The notes under the pieces: generated by a model
The model's input: the letters and a program-made list of their open reading frames with translations, nothing else
Database searches by the model: none
Told to the model about the DNA's origin: nothing
From: Flammeovirgaceae bacterium
GTDB lineage: Bacteria > Bacteroidota > Bacteroidia > Cytophagales > Cyclobacteriaceae
NCBI GenBank assembly: GCA_016709845.1
Contig: JADJMA010000002.1
Coordinates: 323,501 to 387,500 of the forward strand
Length of the DNA: 64,000 nucleotides
Reading direction: 5' to 3'
Position numbers and translations under genes: made by a program
Part shown: positions 21,038 through 31,043 of the stretch, piece after piece
Position numbering within the stretch: the first letter of the stretch is position 1
Layout: the number at the start of each line of letters is the position of its first letter

Positions 21038-21571
21038 ATGCGTTTTTGGTTATTCTTTGGAAGTTTTTTGTTTTTCGGCCTGAGTTTTGTAGATGCTCAG
21101 AAGTTCGGGTACTTTGACTCTGAGTTCGTGTTAAGTAAAATGCCCGAATACAGCAAGGCACAAGGAGAGATAGCTCAGCTTTCGGCTGCTTGGCAAAAGG
21201 AAATTGAAGATATGCAAAGAAAGGTGGATGAGCTTTACAGAACATATCAGGCCGAGCAGGTGCTGCTAACGGAAGAGATGAAGCAAAGCCGCCAGGATGA
21301 GATAAATAAGAAGGAAGTAGAATTGAAGGACTATCAAAAAAAGGTATTTGGTTTTGGTGGGTTATTTTTTTTGAAAAAACAAGAATTGATTAAACCTTTG
21401 CAGGACAAAGTATTTGATGCCGTTGAGAAAGTGTGTAAAGCGAATCGACTGGCCATCCTTTTTGATAAATCTGGTGAGTTGGTGATGGTCTACACAGATC
21501 CTCGGCATGACTACACCGATTTTGTATTAGAAGAACTCGGGTTAGGAGACCCCAATGATAAAGTCAAATAA
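21038..21571 (+). CDS. OmpH/Skp family periplasmic chaperone (first copy)
   Basis: A 177-residue protein with a signal peptide (LFFGSFLFFGLSFVDAQ) and then the OmpH start KFGYFDSEFVLSKMPEY, followed by a long coiled coil rich in Lys, Glu and Gln. Skp-type chaperones hold outer-membrane proteins in the periplasm on their way to BamA, and this gene begins 3 bases after bamA. The gene is intact. Confidence 0.88.
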   Translation: MRFWLFFGSFLFFGLSFVDAQKFGYFDSEFVLSKMPEYSKAQGEIAQLSAAWQKEIEDMQRKVDELYRTYQAEQVLLTEEMKQSRQDEINKKEVELKDYQKKVFGFGGLFFLKKQELIKPLQDKVFDAVEKVCKANRLAILFDKSGELVMVYTDPRHDYTDFVLEELGLGDPNDKVK

Positions 21572-21582
21572 ATAAACTAAAA

Positions 21583-22125
21583 ATGAGAACACTTTTTTTA
21601 CTTCTGTTTTGTACTATTGCATTAACCACCCAGGCTCAGGAAGCCCAAAAACTGGGCTATGCCGATTGGCAATTTATTTTCAGTCAGCTGCCTGAAACCA
21701 AGCAAATAGAAAATGAGTTGAAGACTCACGGAACGCAATTGGAAAATCAATTAAAGGCCAAGAGTCAGGAGTTGGAAACCAAATACAAAGCATACCAAGG
21801 TATGCCTGTAACAACACCCGATGCTATTCGTGCTGATAAAGAAAGGGAATTACAAGGTATGCAAGAAAGTATTCAAAAATTTCAGCAGGACGCTGAAACA
21901 TCGTTGCGCAATAAACAAACCGCATTGATGGATCCGGTATTTAAAAAAGTAGGTAAGGCCATTGAAGAGGTGGCTAAAGAAAATCCCTATACGTTCATCA
22001 TAAATCCACAGTCTATGAGCAGCGGTGAGGACATTCTACTTTACTCGGATGAAAAGTATAACATTTCAAATCTAGTGCTGAAGAAACTTGGCGTTACCCC
22101 TAAGCCTGAAGCTGAGAAAAAATAA
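21583..22125 (+). CDS. OmpH/Skp family periplasmic chaperone (second copy)
   Basis: A 180-residue paralogue of the preceding gene. A signal peptide (LFLLLFCTIALTTQAQ) is followed by KLGYADWQFIFSQLPETKQIE, coiled-coil arms, and a C-terminal beta part (DILLYSDEKYNISNLVLKKLGV). Tandem ompH genes after bamA are usual in Bacteroidota. The transcript ends at the hairpin at 22149. Confidence 0.88.
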   Translation: MRTLFLLLFCTIALTTQAQEAQKLGYADWQFIFSQLPETKQIENELKTHGTQLENQLKAKSQELETKYKAYQGMPVTTPDAIRADKERELQGMQESIQKFQQDAETSLRNKQTALMDPVFKKVGKAIEEVAKENPYTFIINPQSMSSGEDILLYSDEKYNISNLVLKKLGVTPKPEAEKK

Positions 22126-22148
22126 ATTTGGCTACCGCAACTAAAGTC

Positions 22149-22180
22149 AGAGCTCCTATTTTTTAGGAGCTCTTCTTTTT
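22149..22180 (+). terminator. Strong terminator of the uppS-bamA-ompH block
   Basis: AGAGCTCCTA (22149-22158) pairs perfectly with TAGGAGCTCT (22164-22173) over a T5 loop, then TCTTTTT follows. The stop codon of the converging oxoprolinase gene (22156-22158) lies inside the left arm, so the same hairpin may serve both strands. Confidence 0.88.
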
Positions 22181-25100
22181 CCATAGCCTCCGCCCCCAGG
22201 GGTTTCAATAATTATTCGATCGCCTATCTCAGCCACTACGCTATCCATTCCCTTTAATTGAATAGTCTTTTTCCGACTAATCAATCTTTGTTTACCCGGT
22301 TTCCTGCAGCCCCACCAATAAGACCATAGGGTTTTTCAACGCGGTGTTGCGATAAAATATTTACCTCAACTTTTTCTTTAAAAGAAATTTCGCGCACAAC
22401 GCCATTTCCCCCCTGCCATCTCCCCTCACCACCAGAATTTTTTCTAATCTCAAACCGTTCTAATCGAACCGGATACCGAAGCTCCAAAATTTCAGGATCG
22501 GTAATACGGGTGTTAGTCATGTGTGAGTGAATAGCATCCGTGCCATTAAATCCAGGTCCGGCTCCGGTTCCACCACAAATGGTTTCATAAAATCCGAAAC
22601 GCTGGTTTCCAAAAAGAAAATTATTCATGGTTCCCTGACTGCAGGCAACCAAACTCAATGCTTTTAGCAACGTATCCGTTAATCGTTGACTGACTTCTGT
22701 GTTGCCACCTACAACAGCGGGCAAAGTTTTTCCACTAAAATCCGGATTGAGCAATCCTACCGGCAACTTAATATCTACGGGCTCCATTAAGCCTTCATTC
22801 ATAGCAATGGGTTGATTTACCCATAAGCGAAGCACATAGAGAATGACACTTTGAACAATTGCATTCGTGGCATTCAGATTACCCGCATGAACAGCGGCCG
22901 ATCCTGAAAAGTCAATTTGCAGCCGTCCGTCTTTCCTTATAATAAGCTTTACGCTAAGCAAAGAACCATCATCCAGTCGCTCTTTGGCTTGGTAAGATTT
23001 AACTTTTACAGAAGATAACTTCTTTTGTAGAAGTGTTGCCGCGTAATTGCGAAGGGCCGTCATGTAAAACGAAACTTCAGAAACTCCATACTGAAGACAA
23101 AGTAATTGCAACGCTGACTCTCCCCGATTTACCGCAGCCAAAGCTCCATTTAAATCAGCAAGATTTTCATCAATCAAACGTGTCGGATATTGTCCCGAAG
23201 TCAGAATTTTTCTAATGTGATCCCATCTGACTTTGCCACGAGCAACGAGCAACGTTGGCGTGATTATTACCCCTTCTTCCTCTAATGTTTTAGCATCAGC
23301 AGGCATTGACCCTGGTTTTTTTCCACCAATCTCTGCATGATGAGCGCGCGTAGCTACATATCCTATTAATATCTTCTTCGAAAAACAGGTTTTATCAGAG
23401 TAACATCAGGTAAATGAGATCCGCCAAAAGCGGGATGATTGGTTATCACAACATCTCCTGCTCTCATCTTCACCATTTTGTTTACCTCTCGCACACATAC
23501 GCCCATGCTTCCTAAATGAACTGGAATATGAGGCGCGTTAACTACCAGATAACCTTGCGCATCCATCATTGCGCATGAAAAATCTAAACGTTCTTTTACA
23601 TTAACCGAAAAAGAAGTGCGTTGTAAAAGCGCACCCATCTCTTGGGCAACAGCGGTAAAGCGATTACTAAATAATTCGAGTGAGGCCTCGCTCGAATGAG
23701 TTGCTCTTACTTTAGATCTGGTAGTGTTTTGAAGAATGCCGTTGTTGTACTCGTCCAAACGGAAAGTCCAGTAACGATCCACAACTGAAGTTGAGTTATT
23801 ACTTACGATCAATGCAGGCCCTTTAATAATTGCTCCACTAACCAGATTTTCCCAACGATGAACATTCATTTGCCTCCATCTCTCAGCTTCAAATATTTTT
23901 GTTTGCTTTAAACTTTGGGGTATGTGCGCATTTGCTCTACTCCTTCTGTTTATGGGTTTAGTTTGTTTTACTGCCAGAATTAGTCGGATGGACTCCACTT
24001 CAATTTCCCGATCTGATAACCAATGCCCATAAATTGATTTATACTTTACTTTAAATTCTGATTTTACGGATTGGCCTTTTTTAAAGTTTGTCTCCAGACT
24101 ACTCTCTTGCCCTTTGAATCGTAGAAAAACAAGCCTCTTGGCTATCTCAATGTCTCCTTCCCTAAAACCATCTTTTCTGAGTTTCGCCAAACCGCTGCGA
24201 TAAAGTTTTTGAAAATTTCTTTCGAAGGATTTTTCAGTCGCAGTCAAATCCTGCAATAGTAACATTTCTTCAAAGTGTTCTATTTGTGCATGCCCGATGC
24301 CATAGGCACTGAGTAAGCCGGCATCATAGGGTATCAGAATTTTTTTCATGTTCAACAACTCCGCCAACGAGCAGGCGTGTTGCCCCCCCGCACCGCCAAA
24401 ACTTAGTAAAGCATAATCAGCAGGATCGTAGCCTTGTTGAACAGAAACCTTCCGGATGGCCTCAGCCATTTTTTCATTGGCTATTTGAATGAACGATTGC
24501 AATAAAATTTCTTTTGCCGGTCGCCTTCCGGTAGCTGACTTAATCTTTTCAATAAGAAAATTTAATGCAGCTTCCGATTTTTCTTTGTAAAGCGGGATAG
24601 AGAAAAAATCAGAATCGGCCCGGCCAAGTAGAAGATTAACATCTGTAATGGTAAGTGGTCCTCCGCTTCCATAACAAGCCGGTCCGGGTGATGCGCCCGC
24701 ACTGTGTGGACCGACAATTAATTTATAGCCATCGAAATCACAAATGGATCCACCTCCGGCTGCTATGGTTTCAATGTCGAGCGAGGGTGAAAGAATCCGT
24801 ATATCACCTACTTTAGATTCGTACCGATACGAATATTGATTGTTATAGAGTGACACATCTGTACTTGTGCCGCCCATATCAAAAGTAATGATCTTGTTTG
24901 TTCCTGAAAGTTGTGCCGAGGTTACCGCTCCGGCTACGCCTCCTGCAGGACCACTCAACAAACTATCTTTTGGAAAAAAATTTGCTGCGTCTACAAGCCC
25001 ACCTGCACTCGTCATTAACTTAAGCTTAGCCCGCGACAAGCCCAATTGTATACGAGCAACATAGGTGCGGATAATCGGATCGAGGTAAGCATTGGCAACC

Positions 25101-25930
25101 GTTGTTTCTGCCCGTTGTAAAATTTTTATCTGTCCTGAAATCTCATGAGAGACGGTAACAAAGTTATAACCCTCTTTGATCAGTCTTTCTTTAATTAATT
25201 TTTCATGAATGGGATTCTCAAAACTATTGAGAAGCGCTATAGCAATTGACTGACATTTAGCCTTCTTAATCTCTTTGAGTAGCTTTTGTAAGATCGATTT
25301 GGTTAGTGATTTAAGAACCTTACCCTTTGTCTCTACGCGTTCATCTACTTCAATAACTGAATCGTAAAGTGGTTGAGGCCGTACAATATTAAGTGCAAAT
25401 AGATCTGGCCGTTGTTGAGTTCCTATCAACAAGAGATCTTTAAATCCCTTGGTAATAATTAATACAGTGGGTGCTCCCTTACGTTCAAGCAAGGCGTTAG
25501 TCCCTCGTGTGGAGCCCAATTTCAATTCAATTTTTGGGAATTTATTTTTAAAGCTGGTTTCGGTAAGTAGCCGGGTTGCAAACACGGGAACTTCTTCACG
25601 AGAAGAAATTTCGAAAGTTGTGCCTGGTTTAATTTTGTGTTTGAGCGATGCAGACAAATGAATAATTGATTCTCCCAAAGTCACCTTATCAATTCGGGTC
25701 GAAGTTTTTTTAGTATCAAAAAAGGTGATGACAAAATTCTCAAAAATATCCTTGCTCACTGGCCAGTGAAGTTGAACTTTTAATTGTCGGGATGACTTCT
25801 GTTCAACAACCAAACCTTTCAAGGCTCCACTGCTAAGTACTTTTAATCTTCTGATGTCACCTTGGGGCGTGTGGGCAATACAATCCGTAAAGGTTCCCCC
25901 CGTGTCCACCCAGATTTGCCAGGCTTTCAT
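22156..25930 (-). CDS. Fused hydantoinase/5-oxoprolinase (HyuA+HyuB), frameshifted
   Basis: A protein of about 1,258 residues that joins both subunits of the ATP-dependent oxoprolinase/hydantoinase family, as in eukaryotic 5-oxoprolinase. The HyuA part starts WQIWVDTGGTFTDCIAHTP and contains ITFDMGGTSTDVSLY; the HyuB part starts near SLELFSNRFTAVAQEMG and contains NAPHIPVHLGSMG. One T is missing near 23381-23385 (restored: KPVFSKKILIGYVATRAHHAE) and one G near 22295-22297 (restored: AGNRGKQRLISRKK), so the true end is TPGGGGYGKRRAPKK at 22156. The start overlaps the upstream lipoprotein stop at ATGA. Hydrolysis of 5-oxoproline is the most likely reaction. Confidence 0.88.
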
Positions 25931-26406
25931 TCCTTAATGCTAAGTATTATTTCTTTTCTAGTCATTCGGATACCAATGGCTTTGATAAACTCGGTGGAAC
26001 CATCAGGACGTTCGCGCATTAAGGGTTTAGTATACAGTAACGAGTCAGGTCCCATTTTCTGAACATTATCTGCATCGTGAGCCTGCGATGCATAAGCCTC
26101 CAAAAGTTGTTTTTCCACGCCTCGCAACGATTTATTGCTGTCCTGAATGGATACAAGCTCTACCCCGTACACTTGACTGAGGGAGTCCTGTAGCCGCAGA
26201 TTTGTAAATGTCTTATCCTTGGCAAAAATCACTGTAGCAATTTTACGACCATAGTCAAAAGCTGCTTCTGTTAGTTGGGCGTCTGATACCTTTTTAATTT
26301 CACCTTGTTTCATGTTCTCTTTTATCTTCTTTCGTTGATCGGAAGTAAGCGAACCCGTACAGGCACTAAATAAAAGAAGGAGCAGGAAAAATAAGAGGAG
26401 TTTCAT
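25927..26406 (-). CDS. Hypothetical lipoprotein upstream of the oxoprolinase
   Basis: A 159-residue protein. A lipoprotein signal (LLLFFLLLLLFSAC, Cys near residue 16) is followed by a soluble, charged domain (QGEIKKVSDAQLTEAAFDYGRKIATVIF). I do not recognise the family with certainty; the YGR...I..VIFA pattern recalls proteins that hold a small sensory or haem-like fold, but no CxxCH motif is present. Its stop overlaps the oxoprolinase start by 4 bases, implying coupled translation. Confidence 0.7.
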   Translation of the reverse strand: MKLLLFFLLLLLFSACTGSLTSDQRKKIKENMKQGEIKKVSDAQLTEAAFDYGRKIATVIFAKDKTFTNLRLQDSLSQVYGVELVSIQDSNKSLRGVEKQLLEAYASQAHDADNVQKMGPDSLLYTKPLMRERPDGSTEFIKAIGIRMTRKEIILSIKE

Positions 26407-26489
26407 AAATCAAATAAATCAGTATTGTAAAGGTAGAAAGTAAACAGTTTAGTGCGGGTATGAATATCCGCTTAAGACACTGATTTTAT

Positions 26490-26497
26490 TAACTTTG
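26490..26497 (+). promoter_or_regulatory. TAACTTTG promoter -7 box of prfA
   Basis: A full TAnnTTTG match ending 17 bases before the prfA ATG. I see no clear -33 TTTG. The segment lies in the 108-base divergent region between prfA and the lipoprotein. Confidence 0.45.
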
Positions 26498-26514
26498 CAG
26501 CCTTGTTTTAAGTT

Positions 26515-27581
26515 ATGATTGAAAAGTTATTAGAAATAAAGAATCGTTTTGAGGAAGTAGGTCAATTGTTGGTGCAACCTGAGTCGATGAAAGACCCCAA
26601 GAAGTTTGGCCAACTTAACAAAGAGTACAAAGACCTGGAAAAAATGGTTAAAAAATTTAACCAATATAAGGCGGTTTTAGAAGGTGTAGAGCACGCCAGG
26701 GAAATTTTGCAAAAGGAGAAGGACCCAGAAATGAGGGAGCTGGCCAAAATGGAGTTGGATGAACTGGCACCAAAAACGAGACCTTGGAGGCGGAGATAAA
26801 GGAGATGCTGATGCCCAAAGACCCCAATGATGATAAGAATTGTATTTTGGAAATCCGGGCAGGTACAGGTGGTGATGAGGCAGCAATTTTTGCTGGCGAT
26901 TTATGGAGAATGTACCAGCGATTTTGCGATAGAAGAGGCTTGAAAATGTCTGTTCTTGATATCACTGAAGGTACTGCAGGCGGCTATAAAGAAGTGATCA
27001 GTAGTGTTGAAGGCGAAGGTGCCTATGGAATCTTTAAATATGAGTCAGGAGTGCACCGGGTGCAACGAGTGCCGGAGACAGAAACGCAAGGCCGGGTTCA
27101 TACTTCGGCTGCTTCCGTAGTGGTGCTACCCGAAGCAGAAGAGGTGGATATAGAAATCAATCCTGCCGATATTGAGGTAATCACTTCGCGGTCGGGTGGA
27201 GCTGGTGGACAGAACGTAAACAAAGTGGAGACCAAAGTGCAGATGACCCACAAACCGACCGGCATTGTAATCACTTGTCAGGTAGAACGCTCACAACTCG
27301 GAAATCGTGCACGGGCGTTGGTAATGCTTCGCGCAAAACTTTATGAACGTGAAGTGGAGAGAAAGCAAGCTGAGACGGGTGCTTCCCGCAAAAGCCAAGT
27401 GCGCAGTGGTGACCGATCAGAAAAAATAAGAACCTACAATTATCCACAAAGCAGAGTGACCGATCATCGCATTGGATACACGCAGCACAATCTTCCTGCC
27501 GTTATGAATGGAGAGGTGGATGAGTTTATTAATCAATTGAAGATTGCTGAAACTGCAGAGCGAATGGTGGAGGGAAAATAA
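26515..27581 (+). CDS. prfA: Peptide chain release factor 1, frameshifted
   Basis: RF1 reads UAA and UAG stop codons and hydrolyses peptidyl-tRNA. It has about 356 residues. The catalytic GGQ loop is RSGGAGGQNVNKVET. One A is missing in the run at 26772-26776; restoring it gives ELAPKNETLEAEIKEMLMPKDP. Domain order is standard: a coiled N-terminal domain, then ILEIRAGTGGDEAAIFAGDL, then the GGQ domain. It is essential, so the break is almost surely artefactual. Confidence 0.95.
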
Positions 27582-27622
27582 AAGGCTGTCCTAACTCAAA
27601 CATTAAGACAGCCTTCTTTAAT
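27582..27622. terminator. Bidirectional terminator between prfA and a converging lipoprotein gene
   Basis: AAGGCTGTC (27582-27590) pairs with GACAGCCTT (27607-27615) across a 16-base loop. T-rich sequence follows on both strands, TTTTATTTT being the stronger one on the minus strand. Confidence 0.75.
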
Positions 27623-27631
27623 TATCAGAAT

Positions 27632-28183
27632 TTAGTTATCCCCTTCCTCTTCAGATTTTTCAATCTGCTCATCCAGAATTTTATTAATGACATCCATCTG
27701 GCGTTCGTCAATCGTCTTATCGGTTTTGGCCTGCTTCTTCATAAATCGAAACATGGCGTTTTTCTTTATCTCGTAGGCCATAAAAACGGTATACTTATTT
27801 TCCTTCTTGTCAAAATATTTCTGCTCACCAATCTTTCGTAGATCAGCCAGATTGGTGTTCATCACCTGGCGCACCAAACTCTGAAATTTATCGGCCACAT
27901 CAGCTGCGCGTTCGTTTCCGGTCTGCCCTAAATACTGATCGGCTACTTGCTTCATGGTTGTGTTTACCTGACCAGCCAATTGCGCTTTTGCATCGAGATC
28001 GGCTTTGCTTCGGGCAATGTTATCCTGCGAACTTTCGCCTTTGCCCGTGCCGCGAAAGAAACGATTGTTTGACTCATACGCATTTCCCCGAAAGGGTTCC
28101 TTTACTTTTTTCCCAAATGGATTTGATCCACAAGAAGTAAGGATCAACAAAATTATTGAAGTTGCAAGCAGTTTTGTTTTCAT
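27632..28183 (-). CDS. LPP20-like lipoprotein
   Basis: A 183-residue lipoprotein. The signal MKTKLLATSIILLILTSC gives the start at the ATG 28183; upstream in-frame codons lack such a signal. The mature part begins GSNPFGKKVKEPF and contains an alpha/beta region (SQDNIARSKADLDAKAQLAG) typical of LPP20-type proteins (DUF of the FlgT/LPP20 kind). The tail is highly charged. It is intact and stands alone on its strand. Confidence 0.72.
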   Translation of the reverse strand: MKTKLLATSIILLILTSCGSNPFGKKVKEPFRGNAYESNNRFFRGTGKGESSQDNIARSKADLDAKAQLAGQVNTTMKQVADQYLGQTGNERAADVADKFQSLVRQVMNTNLADLRKIGEQKYFDKKENKYTVFMAYEIKKNAMFRFMKKQAKTDKTIDERQMDVINKILDEQIEKSEEEGDN

Positions 28184-28248
28184 AATAAATGGGTTTAACA
28201 ACGGAATCTCAATCCCTGCAGCCAAATTAGTAAAAATTGTGCCAGAGT

Positions 28249-28974
28249 TTACATGGAGTTCGTGTAGATAACCAATTGCCATCGAAAGGCCCATTTCCAT
28301 ACAAGTAAAAAGGAAGTTATGGCTGCTTTGTTAAGAATCGACAAAAACTCCTTTTTCGTAAATGCCCGTAATACCGATAGAGGCGCATCAAATCTCACCA
28401 TAGCAGAACGGGAAAAAATTTTGGTAAGAAACTTAATGGCATGAAAAGCCAACGGATGCCTGTGAATATCATTAATAATAATCGCAATTCGTGTCTGCTC
28501 TACTAAATCCGAAAGCAGCTTTTCTACTTCGATGTCACTAAAGTGATGGATGAATAAAGTAGACAGAATCAAATCAAATTTCTGCGTTTGAAACTCTACC
28601 GAGAATACATTAATAGCTTCGAAACTAATATTGTTAAATTCCTGAGAATGATCAGTGGCGTATTTTATAATATGGGGGTTGGCGTCAAATCCTTTGAAAA
28701 TTACCTTTCGGTTTTCCTTTGCTGCCAGCCGTGCCAGTATTCGTAACATCTCCCCGCTTCCGCAACCCAGATCGGCAATATAAACTGTTTGATCTTTTGG
28801 AATTTTTCTCCACACCGATTTGACTGCACGAATGGTTACCGCGTTCCCCCCTAACCACTTGTTAATAAAATCCAATTCCCGTAAGGTTTGTTCAACCACG
28901 CTTCCATGGCAGTCCAGATCGTCCATAATTTCCGATCCTGTTGAACGTACCGAGAAGTTAATGGCATCACTCAT
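28249..28974 (-). CDS. Class I SAM-dependent methyltransferase of the type III PKS locus
   Basis: A protein of about 241 residues. Motif I is VYIADLGCGSGEMLRIL, motif II-like text is KVIFKGFDANPHII, and the post-core segment is KFDLILSTLFIHHF. The ATG at 28974 (MSDAINFSVRS) overlaps the PKS stop by 8 bases, so the two are cotranslated. Its C-terminus (WKWAFRWQLVIY) resembles methyltransferases commonly paired with type III PKSs. A role in methylating the polyketide ring or its hydroxyls is inferred from context. Confidence 0.83.
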   Translation of the reverse strand: MSDAINFSVRSTGSEIMDDLDCHGSVVEQTLRELDFINKWLGGNAVTIRAVKSVWRKIPKDQTVYIADLGCGSGEMLRILARLAAKENRKVIFKGFDANPHIIKYATDHSQEFNNISFEAINVFSVEFQTQKFDLILSTLFIHHFSDIEVEKLLSDLVEQTRIAIIINDIHRHPLAFHAIKFLTKIFSRSAMVRFDAPLSVLRAFTKKEFLSILNKAAITSFLLVWKWAFRWQLVIYTNSM

Positions 28975-30073
28975 GTTGTTGAATCTCAAGTATCATACTT
29001 TCCAAAGTAAGACCCGGACCAAAGGCAAAACTTAAGATTTTCTTTTTCGCATCCGAATAAGTCAGGTCTTCAAAAATATCTTGTAAAACAAACAATACAG
29101 TAGGAGACGACATATTGCCGAACTGTTTGAGAATAGTATGGGCCGACTTATTCTGTTGTTTGGTTAATGCCAGTTCTTGTTCAATTACTTCCAATATTTT
29201 TTTACCCCCTGGGTGAATAGCATAATAAGCTATGTCTGAAATTCGATGTGAAATCTGTTGCAGCAAGGAATTCGTTAATTTCTTAATTCCTTGTCGGATA
29301 ATGACTGGCACGTAAGCAGATAATCGCATTTCAAATCCCCAATCTCCTACCGTCCAGGCCATATCCTGTTCGCCATCAGGTACCAGATCGCAATAGAAAC
29401 TTATAGGCTTAAGATTCAGCCCTTTTTCTGGCCGCCCTTGAACTAACATGGCTGCAGATCCATCGGCAAAGAGGGCATTTGCCAACATATTGTCCTCGGT
29501 TGTTTCCTTTTGAAAATGAATGCTGCAAAGTTCAGTACAAACAACAAGCACCTTAGCCTGTGGATCAACCTGACAAAATGAATCTGCCAACTTCAATGCA
29601 TTAAACGCTGCATAACAACCCATAAAATTGATACAAATGCGCTTAACATTTGAAGAGAGGTTAAGATGCTTTACCAAGTCTATATCAAGGCCTGGCGCAT
29701 ACATGCCCGTACAACTTACCACCACTAAATGGGTAATTGATTGCTTGTCAAATGATTTTACTTTTTGCAGACACGCCTGAATCGAGGCAAGACTTAACGT
29801 CAAAGACTCCTGCTTAAACAGCTCAAGCCTTCGTTTGGTGGACGGAAAGGGTTCGAAATCATGCGTGTTACTATAAAAGTCAAAGTCATGACTCTTACCG
29901 TAGTCGCTAAGAACAGAATACCGCGTATCAATACCTGTAGCTCTAAAAATCACTTTAAGCTTTTGAGCCTCTTCATCATTGGCCTGCATGGCCTGCGTCA
30001 TAAAGTCGGCCAACGTAGCCTGACTAAATTTATAAGGCGGAACGGCTGTACCAATGGAGGTGATATAACTCAT
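28967..30073 (-). CDS. Type III polyketide synthase (chalcone/stilbene synthase family)
   Basis: A 368-residue homodimeric-type condensing enzyme that extends an acyl starter with malonyl-CoA without an acyl carrier protein. The Cys-His-Asn triad is present: Cys153 in INFMGCYAAFNAL, His287 in YYAIHPGGKKIL and Asn320 in FGNMSSPTVLF. I chose the ATG at 30073 (MSYITSIGTAVPP). It is intact. Its partners (methyltransferase downstream, UbiA prenyltransferase divergent, flavoprotein beyond) suggest an alkylresorcinol- or pyrone-type product that is decorated further. The chain length and starter cannot be read from sequence alone. Confidence 0.92.
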   Translation of the reverse strand: MSYITSIGTAVPPYKFSQATLADFMTQAMQANDEEAQKLKVIFRATGIDTRYSVLSDYGKSHDFDFYSNTHDFEPFPSTKRRLELFKQESLTLSLASIQACLQKVKSFDKQSITHLVVVSCTGMYAPGLDIDLVKHLNLSSNVKRICINFMGCYAAFNALKLADSFCQVDPQAKVLVVCTELCSIHFQKETTEDNMLANALFADGSAAMLVQGRPEKGLNLKPISFYCDLVPDGEQDMAWTVGDWGFEMRLSAYVPVIIRQGIKKLTNSLLQQISHRISDIAYYAIHPGGKKILEVIEQELALTKQQNKSAHTILKQFGNMSSPTVLFVLQDIFEDLTYSDAKKKILSFAFGPGLTLESMILEIQQHE

Positions 30074-30157
30074 CTGTCCAAGTATAACAAAAAACAAGTC
30101 GATATGGCTTTACCAAAATTGAATTTGTTATTTTAATGAATAATTTCTGAGTGATTT

Positions 30158-31038
30158 ATGCGGTCTATATTGCTTCACCTGCGCTTTCCTTTCTCTTTTT
30201 TTTTGATGCCGGTTTATTTTTTTGCGTTAGGGATTTCTCCAAATTTTAATGGAAGCAGGCTACTTTGGTCCTTTTTGATTATTCATTTTTTTCTATACCC
30301 GGCAAGCAATGGGTACAACAGTTACTTTGATAAAGACGAAAAGAGCATTGGGGGTTTAAAAAATCCTCCCCCTGTAAATAAGGGTCTTTACTATACTTCA
30401 CTCACCCTTGATCTCTTTGCGTTGATGCTCTCTTATTTTAAGATTAGCCCTTGGTTTGCTGGTTTGCTTCTTGTGTATGGGTTGGCCTCTAAAGCATACA
30501 GCCATCCCAGTATTCGTTTAAAAAAATTTCCTGTTGGCGGATTGTTAACGGTAGCATTTTTTCAGGGGTTTTTCACCTTTGTAATGAGTTATATAGGCAT
30601 TAATAATTTTACACCAGAAAATCTTTGGAACGAGCGCGTAATCTTCCCTGCAGTTCTATCTAGTCTATTCCTTCTGGGAACCTATCCCATGACGCAAATT
30701 TATCAGCATGAAGAAGATTCCGAGAGAGGTGACCAAACCGTTAGTTTGATGCTTGGGATTCGGGGTACTTTTATCTTCGTGATGGCTGTTTTTTCAATTG
30801 CTACCGTTGGGTATCTGTGGTACTTCTATCAATATCATGCTATACAATATGCTCAAGGTTTTTTATTGCATTACTGCCGGTTGTTCTCTTCTTTCTGGTT
30901 TGGCTTGTGCGCGCATGGCATAATCCTGCTAAAGCGAATTACCGCAATACGATGTGGCTCAATTTTCTATCCGCACTTTGCCTGAATGGGTTTTTTATTT
31001 GGTTTTTTCTGGAGACCAGCCACCTGCTGCAATTATAA
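30158..31038 (+). CDS. UbiA family prenyltransferase of the type III PKS locus, frameshifted
   Basis: A protein of about 293 residues and 8-9 membrane helices. UbiA enzymes attach prenyl chains to aromatic acceptors or make related terpenoids in the membrane. The first Asp-rich motif appears as ASNGYNSYFDKDEKSIGG and the second as YQHEEDSERGDQT. One T is missing in the run at 30859-30864; restored text reads AQGFFIALLPVVLFFLVW. It diverges from the PKS gene across 84 bases and converges on the flavoprotein gene with a 5-base gap. Confidence 0.83.
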
Positions 31039-31043
31039 TATTT

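Noticed and set aside
30158..31038. UbiA gene as menaquinone enzyme MenA or haem enzyme CtaB
   Set aside because: It is surrounded by PKS-locus genes and lacks any men or cytochrome oxidase neighbours; sequence alone does not fully exclude it.
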